From positions 1 to 64,000 of the forward strand of contig NZ_DRFV01000015.1 in assembly GCF_011050365.1 (NCBI RefSeq): a stretch of DNA of 64,000 nt, in the 5' to 3' direction. Shown here piece by piece: positions 30,257-38,870 of the stretch (the stretch's first letter is position 1; each line of letters opens with the position of its first letter). The notes beneath the pieces were generated by a model. It made no database searches and had not been told where the DNA came from. It saw nothing but the letters and a program-made list of their open reading frames with translations. Both the position numbers and the translations under genes were made by a program. The DNA comes from Pseudohongiella sp. Lineage in GTDB: Bacteria > Pseudomonadota > Gammaproteobacteria > Pseudomonadales > Pseudohongiellaceae.

Positions 30257-31647
30257 AGAATAATATAATCAAATTAGCAGGTATTACCGTCACGGGGCTT
30301 ATGCTCGCCGTATCCACCCAGGTGTTTGCGCAACAACCGGCCTCGAGTCTGGAGCAGCTTCTCCGCGACGTCGAAGAGAACCGCGTTGCCGAGTCTGCCG
30401 AAGCACAGGAGCGCGAGCAGCGCTTCCAGCAGAATGTGGATCAACAGGAGCAGATTCTGCAGCAGACGCGAGAGCGTATTGCTGAAGAAGAAGCTGAAAA
30501 CGCGCGTCTGGAAGGCGTTTTCGATGAAAATCGACAGCTGCTCGCCGACGCTCGCGCGCAACTGCGTGAAGTGCGTGCCAACCTGAACGAACTGCTGGGT
30601 ACCATCCAGGGTGTTGCCGGTGACTTCCGCAGCGTCTTTGATGACTCGCTGATCAGTGCCCAGTATCCGGGCCGTACTGAATTCCTGGACTCGTTCATTG
30701 AACGTGTTGCCTCTGATACCGAACAGGTTCGCGTCGATGAAATCGAGCGGTTCTGGTTCTACATGCAGCAGGAAATGACTGAAGCCGGTCGTGTTGTGCA
30801 GTATGAAGATACTGTGGGCCTGGCATCCGGTGAACAGGAAAACCGTATGATTACCCGTATCGGTTCCTTCAACGCCATCGGCGACGGTGAATACCTGTCT
30901 TATACAGGTTCTGTCGGTCATCTGCAGGTGCTGCCACGTCAGCCCAACGGTGACATTATGGCGCGTGCCGCAGAACTCGAAAACGCTGAGAGCGGCTTCA
31001 CCAAAGTCGGTATCGATCCGACGGGTGCAGTTGGTGGCAGCCTGATGGCCAACCTGATCAACTTCCCGACGCCTGCCGAGCAGGTTCGTCAGAATGCCGG
31101 CGAAATCGGTTTCATGATTATTGGTCTGGGCATCATCGGTGTGCTGGTCGGTATTATCCGTTCCTTCATGCTGACGCTGGTTGCAGCCAAGGTGAACGCT
31201 CAGGTCAAGTCGGACAAAGCCAACGGCAACAACCCGCTGGGTCGTGTATTGCTGGTTGCCGAGTCCAACCCGAATGTTGACACCGAGACACTGGAACTGA
31301 AGCTGGGTGAAGCGATCCTGCAGGAAACACCTGCGCTGGAACGTTTCCTGACGCTGATCAAGATCATCGCCACCATCGCTCCGCTGATGGGCCTGTTGGG
31401 TACGGTAACCGGTATGATTCAGGTGTTCCAGCAGATCACCGTATACGGTGCTGGTGACCCGACCATCATGGCAGGTGGTATCTCCATGGCATTGATGACA
31501 ACAGTACTCGGTATCGTTGCAGCGATCCCATGTATCCTTATGCACACCTGGGTTAAGAGTAAAAGTGACCGCATCATCCATATCCTGGAAGAGCAGGCCA
31601 CCGGTCTTATCGCACGGAAAGCAGAAGCCGCCGGTAACAAGGCGTAA
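30253..31647 (+). CDS. ttpC: TtpC-like ExbB/TolQ-family protein with periplasmic coiled-coil extension
   Basis: A 464-residue protein: signal peptide 1-26 (VSTQVFA/QQ), coiled coil about 30-120, a periplasmic domain to ~280, then a MotA/TolQ/ExbB domain with membrane helices at about 285-308, 370-392 and 412-434. The segment ATIAPLMGLLGTVTGMIQVF is the ExbB/TolQ signature. This is the architecture of TtpC, the extra component required by TonB2 systems in Vibrio. It starts on the GTG overlapping the DUF3450 stop, and exbB follows after 9 bp. In the family TtpC is thought to bridge the TonB2 energy complex to the periplasm. Confidence 0.88.
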   Translation: MKNNIIKLAGITVTGLMLAVSTQVFAQQPASSLEQLLRDVEENRVAESAEAQEREQRFQQNVDQQEQILQQTRERIAEEEAENARLEGVFDENRQLLADARAQLREVRANLNELLGTIQGVAGDFRSVFDDSLISAQYPGRTEFLDSFIERVASDTEQVRVDEIERFWFYMQQEMTEAGRVVQYEDTVGLASGEQENRMITRIGSFNAIGDGEYLSYTGSVGHLQVLPRQPNGDIMARAAELENAESGFTKVGIDPTGAVGGSLMANLINFPTPAEQVRQNAGEIGFMIIGLGIIGVLVGIIRSFMLTLVAAKVNAQVKSDKANGNNPLGRVLLVAESNPNVDTETLELKLGEAILQETPALERFLTLIKIIATIAPLMGLLGTVTGMIQVFQQITVYGAGDPTIMAGGISMALMTTVLGIVAAIPCILMHTWVKSKSDRIIHILEEQATGLIARKAEAAGNKA

Positions 31648-31656
31648 GGGGGCACC

Positions 31657-32178
31657 ATGTATTTCGCGCTGCTCGATTTTTATGATGCGATTATGGATTT
31701 CATGAACAGGGGTGGGCCGGTGCTCTGGATTATCGGTGCCCTGCTGCTGGTGAAGTGGTCGCTGATTTTCGAGCGGGTTTGGTATCTGCACTCCACCCAT
31801 GCCAAGAGGGTCAAACAGACCCTCGCGACATGGGCTGGTCGCAGTGACACCCGTTCCTGGCGCGCTCAGCAGATCCGCCACCTGATGATCTCTGAAGTGT
31901 CGCTGGATCTGAAGTCGTCGTTGCCCATGATTGAGTCCCTGGTAGTGGTTTGCCCACTACTCGGGCTGATGGGCACGGTGACTGGCATGATTGAAGTATT
32001 CTACGTTATGGCATTTACCGGTGGTGGTGACGCCAAATCCATGGCAGGTGGTGTGTCAAAAGCCACTATCCCGACAATGGCGGGCATGGTAGGTGCACTT
32101 TCCGGTATTTTTGCCACCAACTGGTTGAAACACCGAGTTGACCGTGACCTGGAACTTCTTGAAGATCATATGTCCTAA
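31657..32178 (+). CDS. exbB: ExbB2-type proton channel subunit
   Basis: A 173-residue ExbB/TolQ-family protein that, with ExbD, forms the proton-conducting motor for TonB. It has three membrane helices at about 17-37, 88-110 and 128-150, and the signature VVCPLLGLMGTVTGMIEVFY with TIPTMAGMVGALSGIF in the last helix. It is shorter than classical ExbB (~240), as is typical for ExbB2. The ATG at 31657 is preceded by AAGGGGG. It lies between ttpC and exbD in one operon. Confidence 0.92.
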   Translation: MYFALLDFYDAIMDFMNRGGPVLWIIGALLLVKWSLIFERVWYLHSTHAKRVKQTLATWAGRSDTRSWRAQQIRHLMISEVSLDLKSSLPMIESLVVVCPLLGLMGTVTGMIEVFYVMAFTGGGDAKSMAGGVSKATIPTMAGMVGALSGIFATNWLKHRVDRDLELLEDHMS

Positions 32179-32210
32179 ATCAAATATAGAGATACTGTAA
32201 AGGCATAATA

Positions 32211-32621
32211 ATGAAAACAGGTTTAATGAAGAAACGCGATGATGACGAAAACACCGGGGAGATCGATCTGACCCCGATGCTTGATGTCGTTTTCATCTTG
32301 CTGATCTTCTTTATCGTGACCTCGGTGTTTGTCACCGAGGCCGGTATTGATGTCAACAAACCGGATGCATCCACCGCTTCGCCGCGCTCCCAGGACCTGA
32401 TCCTGATCGCGGTCAGCGGAGATGGTCAGATCTGGATAGATGGTGAGCAGATAGACGCTCGGTTTATCAGAAGCCGGTTCGAACGCCGATTGGCGGAAAC
32501 ACCGAATGCTTCTGTGGTCATCCAGGGTGACGAGGCGGCTGAAAACCAGTACGTCATGAGAATCCTGGAAGCTGCACGCGATGCCAACATCGCATCAGTG
32601 TCCATTTCAACGGAGAATTAA
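32211..32621 (+). CDS. exbD: ExbD2-type energy transduction subunit
   Basis: A 136-residue protein with a short cytoplasmic N-terminus, one membrane helix (about 24-43) starting with the conserved IDLTPMLDVVFILLIFF, where D25 is the proton-carrying aspartate, and a periplasmic domain ending VSISTEN. This matches ExbD/TolR. The start ATG at 32211 could instead be the internal ATG at 32226, six codons further in. It is followed three bases later by tonB. Confidence 0.93.
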   Translation: MKTGLMKKRDDDENTGEIDLTPMLDVVFILLIFFIVTSVFVTEAGIDVNKPDASTASPRSQDLILIAVSGDGQIWIDGEQIDARFIRSRFERRLAETPNASVVIQGDEAAENQYVMRILEAARDANIASVSISTEN

Positions 32622-32624
32622 ACA

Positions 32625-33233
32625 ATGATTGCAATTCGATGGTTGATTTCTCTGGTACTGGCGGCAGGTATCACACTGGCGCTGTTCTATTTCATGCAGG
32701 CCCTGATCGCGACCGGCAGTCAGCTCGATCAACGTGCGAACGTCGTTCGCATCGTGGATGCGACCATGCCGGAAATCGAGATGGAAGTGATACGTGACGT
32801 AGAGCGCCCTGAAGAGATTCAGGAAATTGAAGAAACACCACCACCACCGGAAAACCGTAATGTCGATATGGACAATATGGCCAATCTGGGTATCGATACC
32901 AGTGGTGCCGATCTTGATATCGGTCTGGATATTGGTGCAACCGGACTGAGTGCGACCGATGGTGAAATGCTGCCACTGGTTAATATTCAGCCGACATATC
33001 CGACCCGGGCTGCACAACGCGGTATCGAGGGCTGGTGTCAGGTGTCGTTTACCGTGACGGCGTCGGGCGGTGTGGAGAATGTTGAAGTTATTGATGCGGA
33101 ACCTCGTGGCATGTTCGACTCAGCGTCGATACGCGCCGCCGAACGTTTCCGCTTTCAGCCCCGCGTAGTGAATGGTGAGGCTGTGCCTGTGCCCAACGTT
33201 CAATACGTGTTCCGCTATCAGTTGGAGGAGTAA
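32625..33233 (+). CDS. tonB: TonB2-type energy transducer
   Basis: A 202-residue TonB that spans the periplasm and energises outer-membrane receptors. It has an N-terminal membrane helix (about 7-27), a short acidic/proline spacer (EEIQEIEETPPPPE) instead of the long Pro-Lys repeats of classical TonB, and a C-terminal TonB domain from about residue 120 (PTYPTRAAQRGIEGWCQVSF to PNVQYVFRYQLEE). The short spacer fits TonB2 proteins. It follows exbD by three bases and precedes the TPR gene by three bases, so the whole set is one operon. The receptors it serves are not in the window. Confidence 0.93.
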   Translation: MIAIRWLISLVLAAGITLALFYFMQALIATGSQLDQRANVVRIVDATMPEIEMEVIRDVERPEEIQEIEETPPPPENRNVDMDNMANLGIDTSGADLDIGLDIGATGLSATDGEMLPLVNIQPTYPTRAAQRGIEGWCQVSFTVTASGGVENVEVIDAEPRGMFDSASIRAAERFRFQPRVVNGEAVPVPNVQYVFRYQLEE

Positions 33234-33236
33234 TTT

Positions 33237-34595
33237 ATGTTGAAGATGAAGTTCAAATATAAATCGCTCCTGTTGGCGATGACATTTGCCGCGTCGACGC
33301 TGGTAGGGCAGGCTGCCTTTATCGCAACGGCATCGGCACAGGAAGAGGATGACGGTCCCCGTCAGCCACCACCCACGCGCTCATCACAAGTGCTGAGTGA
33401 TCGAGTTTTCCGGGTCATTTCAGAAGTCAACGAGTTGATGAATCCGACGGAAGAGGGTGATCAACCGGATCTTCCGCGAGCCAAGCGTGAGCTGGATGAG
33501 TTGAATGAGCGTTATGACTCGCTGAACGATTTTGAGAAATCAACGCTGCTCAATTTCTATACCAACTACTACATGTCGACTGATGATATCGACAATGCGT
33601 TGCTGACCTTTGAGCGTATTCTCACCATCGAGGAGCTGCGTGAAGATGCGCGCTTGCGTGCATTGCGTTCCCTGGGCCAGTTGTATGCCAGTGAGGAGCG
33701 TTTTGAGGAGGCCATTGACATTCTGAACCAGTGGCGTGAGCTGTCAGCCGAGGAAGATGCCACTATCTACCTGATTCTGGCGCAATCCCACTACTACCTG
33801 GAAAATTACGAGGAAGCGATTCCACTGTTGATCAGTCACATGGATTTGGTCAGTGCTTCAGGTGGTGAGCTACGCAAGAACATCTATGGTCTGCTCAACG
33901 TGATGTATATCGAGCTGGAAGACTACCGCAATGCACTGGAAGTCACTCGCACCATGATTGCCCTGTTTGACGAGGCACCCGAGTATCGTAACCTGGCAGC
34001 GATTTATGGCTTCCTGGAAGACGATGCAAAGCGCCTGCAAACGCTGGAACTGACCTATGTCAGAGGTTACATGGACAGTGAAGCCCAGTACCTGACTCTG
34101 GCACAATCCCTGGCCGGTATCGATGCGCCTTATCGTGGCATTGAGGTCATGGAAGATGGTATCGAAAAGGATATTGTGGAAGAGAGCGAGTCCAATTTGC
34201 GACGTCTGACACAGATGTACATCATGGCGTCCGAGTTTGAAGGCGCTGTGGAGCCTGCCGAGCGTTTGACCGAACTGGCCAACGATGGTGAATCCTGGGA
34301 TTATCTGGGTTACATCCACCTGATGAACCGTGATTATGAGAGCGCCGTTGAAGCCATGCAAACAGCATTGCAGCGTGGCGGACTGGAAAATCAGGGTGAT
34401 GTGCAGCTATCGCTGGCACGAGCATTGGTCGAACTGGATCGGTTTGACGACGCCGCAGCAGCAGCGCGAGCTGCTCAGAATCTGGGGGTCGATAACGCCC
34501 GGCAGTTCCTGACCTACATCGAGAATTCGAAAGCACGTTATGAAACGCTGCAGCAGCGCAAGGAAGAGTCCATCGAGTACTATCGAGAGGCTTGA
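33237..34595 (+). CDS. Exported TPR-repeat protein of the TonB2 operon
   Basis: A 452-residue protein with a signal peptide (MKFKYKSLLLAMTFAASTLVGQ..., cleavage near ASA/QE at about residue 35) followed by helical repeats of the tetratricopeptide type, for example LRALRSLGQLYASEERFEEA and WDYLGYIHLMNRDYESAVEA. TPR proteins occur at the 3' end of TonB2 operons in several gammaproteobacteria; their role is not known, but a periplasmic scaffold for the TonB2 complex is plausible. GGAGG at the end of tonB serves as its ribosome-binding site. A terminator follows at 34650-34684. Confidence 0.85.
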   Translation: MLKMKFKYKSLLLAMTFAASTLVGQAAFIATASAQEEDDGPRQPPPTRSSQVLSDRVFRVISEVNELMNPTEEGDQPDLPRAKRELDELNERYDSLNDFEKSTLLNFYTNYYMSTDDIDNALLTFERILTIEELREDARLRALRSLGQLYASEERFEEAIDILNQWRELSAEEDATIYLILAQSHYYLENYEEAIPLLISHMDLVSASGGELRKNIYGLLNVMYIELEDYRNALEVTRTMIALFDEAPEYRNLAAIYGFLEDDAKRLQTLELTYVRGYMDSEAQYLTLAQSLAGIDAPYRGIEVMEDGIEKDIVEESESNLRRLTQMYIMASEFEGAVEPAERLTELANDGESWDYLGYIHLMNRDYESAVEAMQTALQRGGLENQGDVQLSLARALVELDRFDDAAAAARAAQNLGVDNARQFLTYIENSKARYETLQQRKEESIEYYREA

Positions 34596-34617
34596 TCCAT
34601 CCGCTGTGGTTAGCAGA

Positions 34618-34645
34618 CTTGAAATAGCGCGTTAGCGACCCAATA
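34618..34645 (+). promoter_or_regulatory. Sigma-32-type (heat-shock) promoter of htpG
   Basis: CTTGAAA (34618-34624) matches the -35 consensus of sigma-32 exactly. After 14 bp, CCCAATA (34639-34645) resembles the CCCCATNT -10. It lies ~90 bp before the htpG start, and HtpG (Hsp90) is a known sigma-32 target in E. coli. The predicted start near 34652 falls in the first arm of the terminator hairpin of the preceding operon. Confidence 0.75.
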
Positions 34646-34649
34646 AAAG

Positions 34650-34684
34650 AACCCGGTAGCCGAATAGGTTGCCGGGTTTTTTTA
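34650..34684 (+). terminator. Rho-independent terminator of the TonB2 operon
   Basis: AACCCGGTAGCC (34650-34661) pairs with GGTTGCCGGGTT (34667-34678) through ten Watson-Crick and two G.U pairs around a GAATA loop, followed by a run of T to 34683. It ends the DUF3450-to-TPR operon and overlaps the expected transcription start of htpG. Confidence 0.92.
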
Positions 34685-34715
34685 TTTAACCAGGATTGAT
34701 GCAGCAGGGGTTTAC

Positions 34716-36629
34716 ATGGCAACGGACATTAACAAGGAAACACGCGGATTCGAGACGGAAGCAAAACAGCTTCTGAAACTGATGATTCACTCCCTCTACA
34801 GTAACAAAGAGGTATTTCTGCGTGAACTGATTTCTAACGCATCTGATGCCGCAGACAAACTGCGCTTTCAGGCGCTGTCGCAGCCGGATATTTATGAAGA
34901 TGACACCGACTTGAAGGTTGTTATCGATTTTGATCAGGAAGCTGGCACGGTCAGTATTTCCGATAATGGCATTGGCATGTCACGCGACGATGTCGTCAGT
35001 AACCTGGGCACCATTGCCCGCTCGGGAACCGCACAGTTTCTGGAGTCACTCAGTGGCGATCAGAAGAAGGACTCACAACTGATCGGCCAGTTTGGTGTGG
35101 GTTTTTATTCTGCCTTCATTGTTGCCGATCAGGTTGAGGTGCTGACCCGGAAAGCCGGTGCGCCGGCATCCGAAGGCGTGCACTGGGCATCGTCCGGTGA
35201 ATCCGACTACACCATAGAAAGCACCGAGAAAGCCAGCCGTGGCACCACGGTGATACTGCATTTGCGCGAGGACTCCCGCGAGTTCGCCGACAGCTATCGC
35301 CTGAAGCAGATTGTGAAGAAATATGCTGATCATATCGCGATACCGGTGATGATGCCCAAGCCCAAAGAAGCCGAGGAAGAGGGCGCCGAGACCAGCGACA
35401 AACCCACGGAATTTGAAGCGGTCAATGATGCCAAGGCGCTGTGGACACGGCCGCGCACCGAGATCAAAGCGGAAGAATATGAAGAGTTCTACAAACACAT
35501 CTCTCACGACTATGAAAAACCACTGGGCTGGAGTCACAACAAGGTAGAAGGCAAGCTGGAGTACACCAGCCTGTTGTATCTGCCGACCCGGGCACCGTTT
35601 GATTTGTGGAATCGTGATGGCGTGCGCGGCCTGAAACTCTATGTGCAGCGTGTGTTCATCATGGATCAGGCGGAGCAGTTTTTGCCATTGTACTTGCGCT
35701 TTATCAAAGGTGTGGTCGATTCCAATGACATTTCGCTGAACGTTTCCCGCGAAATCCTGCAGAAAGACCCGGCCGTGGACTCCATGCGCAGTGCGCTGAC
35801 CAAACGCGCGCTCGACATGCTGAGCAAGCTGAAAAAAGAAGACAAGGACAAGTATGCGACGTTCTGGAAGGAGTTCGGTCAAGTATTGAAGGAAGGGCCG
35901 GGCGAGGACTTTTCCAACCGCGAAACAATTGCCAGGTTGCTGATGTTCAACAGCACCCATGCCGACTCCAACGGTCAGGATCAAAGTCTGGACGACTATG
36001 TGTCGCGCATGAAGCCGGATCAGGAAAAGATTTATTACCTGATCGCAGACTCCGGGAAAGCAGCGAAGAACAGCCCGCATCTGGAAATATTCCGCAAAAA
36101 GGGCATCGAAGTTCTGTTGCTGTCAGACCGTATTGATGAATGGCTCATGAGCCACCTGAATGAATTTGACGGTAAGAGTCTGCAGGATGTGACACGTGGC
36201 GAGCTTGATCTGGGCAAGCTGGACGATGAAGACGAGAAAGCCGAGCAGGAGAAACGCGAAGAAACCTTCAAGCCTTTGCTTGATCGCGTGAAAACCGCAC
36301 TCGGTGATCGGATCAAAGAGTCGCGGGTCAGTCATCGTTTGACAGATTCGGCCGCCTGCCTGGCACTGGATGATGATGACATGGGGGCGCAGATGCGCCG
36401 TATCATGGAAGCATCGGGGCAGCCGGTGCCGGAAACCAAGCCCATCTTTGAAGTGAACCCGGATCATCCGTTGATCAACAAGCTGGAGAAGGAGCAGGAT
36501 GAGGAGCGTTTTACCGATCTCATCTCGTTGCTGTTTGATCAGGCGAGCCTGGCCGATGGCAATGAGCTTGAGGATCCGGCGCGCTTCAGCCGGCAGCTGA
36601 ACAAGTTGTTGCTCGAGCTCTGCGACTAA
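34716..36629 (+). CDS. htpG: Molecular chaperone HtpG (Hsp90)
   Basis: ATP-dependent cytosolic chaperone. The 637-residue protein is close to the 624 of E. coli. GHKL ATPase motifs are clear: [29 protein letters not shown] and [15 protein letters not shown]. The middle domain contains [22 protein letters not shown], and the C-terminal dimerisation domain ends [15 protein letters not shown]. The ATG at 34716 has CAGGGG upstream. A sigma-32-type promoter sits before it, in keeping with heat-shock control. It is convergent with argS across a structured non-coding gap. Confidence 0.97.
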   Translation: MATDINKETRGFETEAKQLLKLMIHSLYSNKEVFLRELISNASDAADKLRFQALSQPDIYEDDTDLKVVIDFDQEAGTVSISDNGIGMSRDDVVSNLGTIARSGTAQFLESLSGDQKKDSQLIGQFGVGFYSAFIVADQVEVLTRKAGAPASEGVHWASSGESDYTIESTEKASRGTTVILHLREDSREFADSYRLKQIVKKYADHIAIPVMMPKPKEAEEEGAETSDKPTEFEAVNDAKALWTRPRTEIKAEEYEEFYKHISHDYEKPLGWSHNKVEGKLEYTSLLYLPTRAPFDLWNRDGVRGLKLYVQRVFIMDQAEQFLPLYLRFIKGVVDSNDISLNVSREILQKDPAVDSMRSALTKRALDMLSKLKKEDKDKYATFWKEFGQVLKEGPGEDFSNRETIARLLMFNSTHADSNGQDQSLDDYVSRMKPDQEKIYYLIADSGKAAKNSPHLEIFRKKGIEVLLLSDRIDEWLMSHLNEFDGKSLQDVTRGELDLGKLDDEDEKAEQEKREETFKPLLDRVKTALGDRIKESRVSHRLTDSAACLALDDDDMGAQMRRIMEASGQPVPETKPIFEVNPDHPLINKLEKEQDEERFTDLISLLFDQASLADGNELEDPARFSRQLNKLLLELCD

Positions 36630-36933
36630 CTGCTAACGTTGTCACGGCTGGCGGCTGGCGGCTGACGGCTTCGTTTCGGGAGCGCCTGTCGTGACTGGAA
36701 AGCACCTTCAGGGGACGCCGTGGATCCATCCCTGGAGGCTCTTGTGCGGCTTCCCTGCCGCACAAGCCCCTTCAGTTGCTATCCAGCCCCGACAGGCTTG
36801 TGCAGACTTTCCACTGCAGTGGAGTTATGTCGAGCTTTACTGTCGGTGACACATCCTCGGAGCGGTCGGCGGCGGGGTCGCGGTCCGCCGTTTTTTGCTC
36901 CTGCAAAAACGGCATTTCCGCCATCCTTGGCGG
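36630..36933. other. Hairpin-rich non-coding segment between htpG and argS
   Basis: About 300 bp with no credible gene but several perfect palindromes: CTTGTGCGGC/GCCGCACAAG (36741-36766, 6-nt loop), TCCACTGCAGTGGA (36810-36823), GCCGTTTTTTGC/GCAAAAACGGC (36887-36913, one extra T) and CCGCCA/TGGCGG (36918-36933). The last abuts the argS stop. Read on the minus strand (3' of argS) the last two hairpins both have AGGA loops. It may be a structured 3' UTR, a small RNA or a dispersed intergenic repeat. Confidence 0.65.
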
Positions 36934-38670
36934 TCACATCCGGTTTAAAGGTTCTATGCCCAGCAGGTTAAGGCCGCGCTTCAGCGTCTGGGCGGTCAAC
37001 GCCGCCAGGGCCAGGCGGGACTGTCGGAGTTCAGCGTCGGCTTTCAGAATCGGGCAGCCTTCGTAGAACTTCATGAACGTACCCGATAGCTCATACAGAT
37101 ACAGGCACAACTGGTTCGGATAACCATCCAGCCCCAACTGACGCAGAATCTCGGAGAATTGCAGCACCTTCATCGCCAGCGCACGCTCCTCGGCGGCATC
37201 CAGCACAATGCGTTTTCCGGGCGCTGCGCCTTCCTCTGCCAGGCGACGCAATACGCTCTGGATACGTGCGTAGGCATACAACAGATAAGGCGCTGTGTTG
37301 CCTTCGAACGACAGCATGCTGGACCAGTCAAAGATGTAATCACTGGTGCGGTTCTTTGACAGGTCAGAATATTTCACCGCTGCAATGCCAACGGTAGCGG
37401 CAATTTGCTGGCGGTCGGCTTCGGGCAGGTCGGGGTTCTTTTCGCTGACCAGCGCAAATGCGCGACGCACGGATTCATCCAGCAAATCCCGCAGTTTGAC
37501 GGTGTCACCGCTGCGGGTTTTGAAAGGTTTACCGTCTTCACCCATCATGGTGCCATAAGCGATATGTTCCAGATGACTGTCACTGCGCGCGAAACCCGCG
37601 CGCTTTGCCACCGCAAACACCTGTTGAAAATGCAGACTTTGGCGCGCATCCACCACGTATAACACACGGTCAGCGCCCAGGGTATGGCAACGATATCTGA
37701 CGGCTGCCAGATCGGAGGTGGCGTACAGGTACCCGCCGTCGCTTTTCTGTACGATTACTGGCAGCGGGTTGCCGTCCTTGCCGGTGAACTCTTCCAGAAA
37801 AACACAGTTGGCGCCTTCCGACCGGGTCAGCAACTCTTTGTTGTCGAGTTCCTGAACGATTTCCGCCAGATCGTTGTTGTAAAAACTCTCCGGGCACAGG
37901 TCGCTGCGCTGCAGGCTCACGCCGAGCAGCTCGTAGACTTCCTCGCAATGACGCAGCGATTCATCAATAAAGCGCTGCCAGGCCTCCAGGCACTCCGGGT
38001 CACCGCGCTGCAGGCGCACAACATAACTGCGTGCCAGCTCGGCAAACGCCGGGTCGGCATCGAAGCGTTGCTTGGCCTCGCGATAAAACACTTCCAGGTC
38101 GGAGAGATTGTTGGCCAGTGCTTTATCGTCATCACTCAGGGTCTTCAGGTGCGCAATCAGCATGCCGAACTGGGTACCCCAGTCACCGACATGATTCTGT
38201 CGGATAACACAATGGCCCAGGGCCTCGAGGATGCGGACGATGGCGTCGCCAATAATGGTGCCGCGCAGGTGACCGACGTGCATTTCCTTGGCCAGGTTGG
38301 GGCTGGAATAGTCGACCACAATGGTTTGCGGCTTGTTTACCGGCAGAATCAGTTTGGCGGCATCGTCAAGGCACTCGCTGGCACGTTCAGCCAGCGCGTC
38401 GGTACTGAGGAACAGGTTAATAAAGCCGGGGCCGGCGACTTCCGCTTTGGCAAGCAGGTTGCCACAATCGATTTCTGCTACCACCTTGACGGCAAGTTCA
38501 CGCGGATTGGTACGCAATTGCCGCGCCACTGACATGACCCCGTTGGCCTGATAGTCGCCGAACTCGGCTCTCGTCGCGTAAATGACCTGTGCTTTGGCGT
38601 CACTTTGTCCGGTCACTTTGACCAGTGCCTTGGTGATACCGGCTTCCAGTGTTTCTCTGATGGTAAGCAT
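36934..38670 (-). CDS. argS: Arginyl-tRNA synthetase
   Basis: Class I synthetase charging tRNA-Arg. The 578-residue protein has the HIGH-type motif in NLAKEMHVGHLRGTIIGDA (HVGH at 131-134), the arginine-binding YVVDARQSLHFQQVFAVAKR region, and a C-terminal DALR anticodon-binding domain (YELSGTFMKFYEGCPIL). The canonical KMSKS is replaced, as usual in ArgS. The ATG at 38670 lies ~200 bp from rluC, which is divergent. AGCC-rich hairpins follow its stop directly. Identification is secure. Confidence 0.96.
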   Translation of the reverse strand: MLTIRETLEAGITKALVKVTGQSDAKAQVIYATRAEFGDYQANGVMSVARQLRTNPRELAVKVVAEIDCGNLLAKAEVAGPGFINLFLSTDALAERASECLDDAAKLILPVNKPQTIVVDYSSPNLAKEMHVGHLRGTIIGDAIVRILEALGHCVIRQNHVGDWGTQFGMLIAHLKTLSDDDKALANNLSDLEVFYREAKQRFDADPAFAELARSYVVRLQRGDPECLEAWQRFIDESLRHCEEVYELLGVSLQRSDLCPESFYNNDLAEIVQELDNKELLTRSEGANCVFLEEFTGKDGNPLPVIVQKSDGGYLYATSDLAAVRYRCHTLGADRVLYVVDARQSLHFQQVFAVAKRAGFARSDSHLEHIAYGTMMGEDGKPFKTRSGDTVKLRDLLDESVRRAFALVSEKNPDLPEADRQQIAATVGIAAVKYSDLSKNRTSDYIFDWSSMLSFEGNTAPYLLYAYARIQSVLRRLAEEGAAPGKRIVLDAAEERALAMKVLQFSEILRQLGLDGYPNQLCLYLYELSGTFMKFYEGCPILKADAELRQSRLALAALTAQTLKRGLNLLGIEPLNRM

Positions 38671-38812
38671 GGCTTAGTCCTGTCCTGTGCTGATGATCTG
38701 AGCTGATTGAGCTGACGTTAACGTTTGCGTCGATGATCCGTTATGGTCGGTGGAAAACAGGCGCGATTTTACACCATTCGCCGCCTGAGTGCCGGTAAAC
38801 AGTTTGGCCCGG

Positions 38813-38821
38813 TGTTATAAT
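38813..38821 (+). promoter_or_regulatory. Extended -10 promoter candidate of rluC
   Basis: TGTTATAAT (38813-38821) is a perfect TATAAT preceded by the TGn extended -10 element. The -35 region at the right distance is poor, as is common for extended -10 promoters. The predicted start near 38828 gives a ~43-nt leader to the rluC ATG. Confidence 0.6.
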
Positions 38822-38870
38822 CGCGGACTTTGCGCGAATTGGCGCGCAGCACGGCCATCGGGGCGCCACT

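Noticed and set aside
30274-31881. 535-codon minus-strand frame
   Set aside because: It is antisense to ttpC and exbB and shows no domain. Long shadow frames are common at this base composition.
36720-37066. Two plus-strand frames (36720-36971 and 36776-37066)
   Set aside because: They run through perfect hairpins into the antisense of argS and look like translations of a structured non-coding segment.
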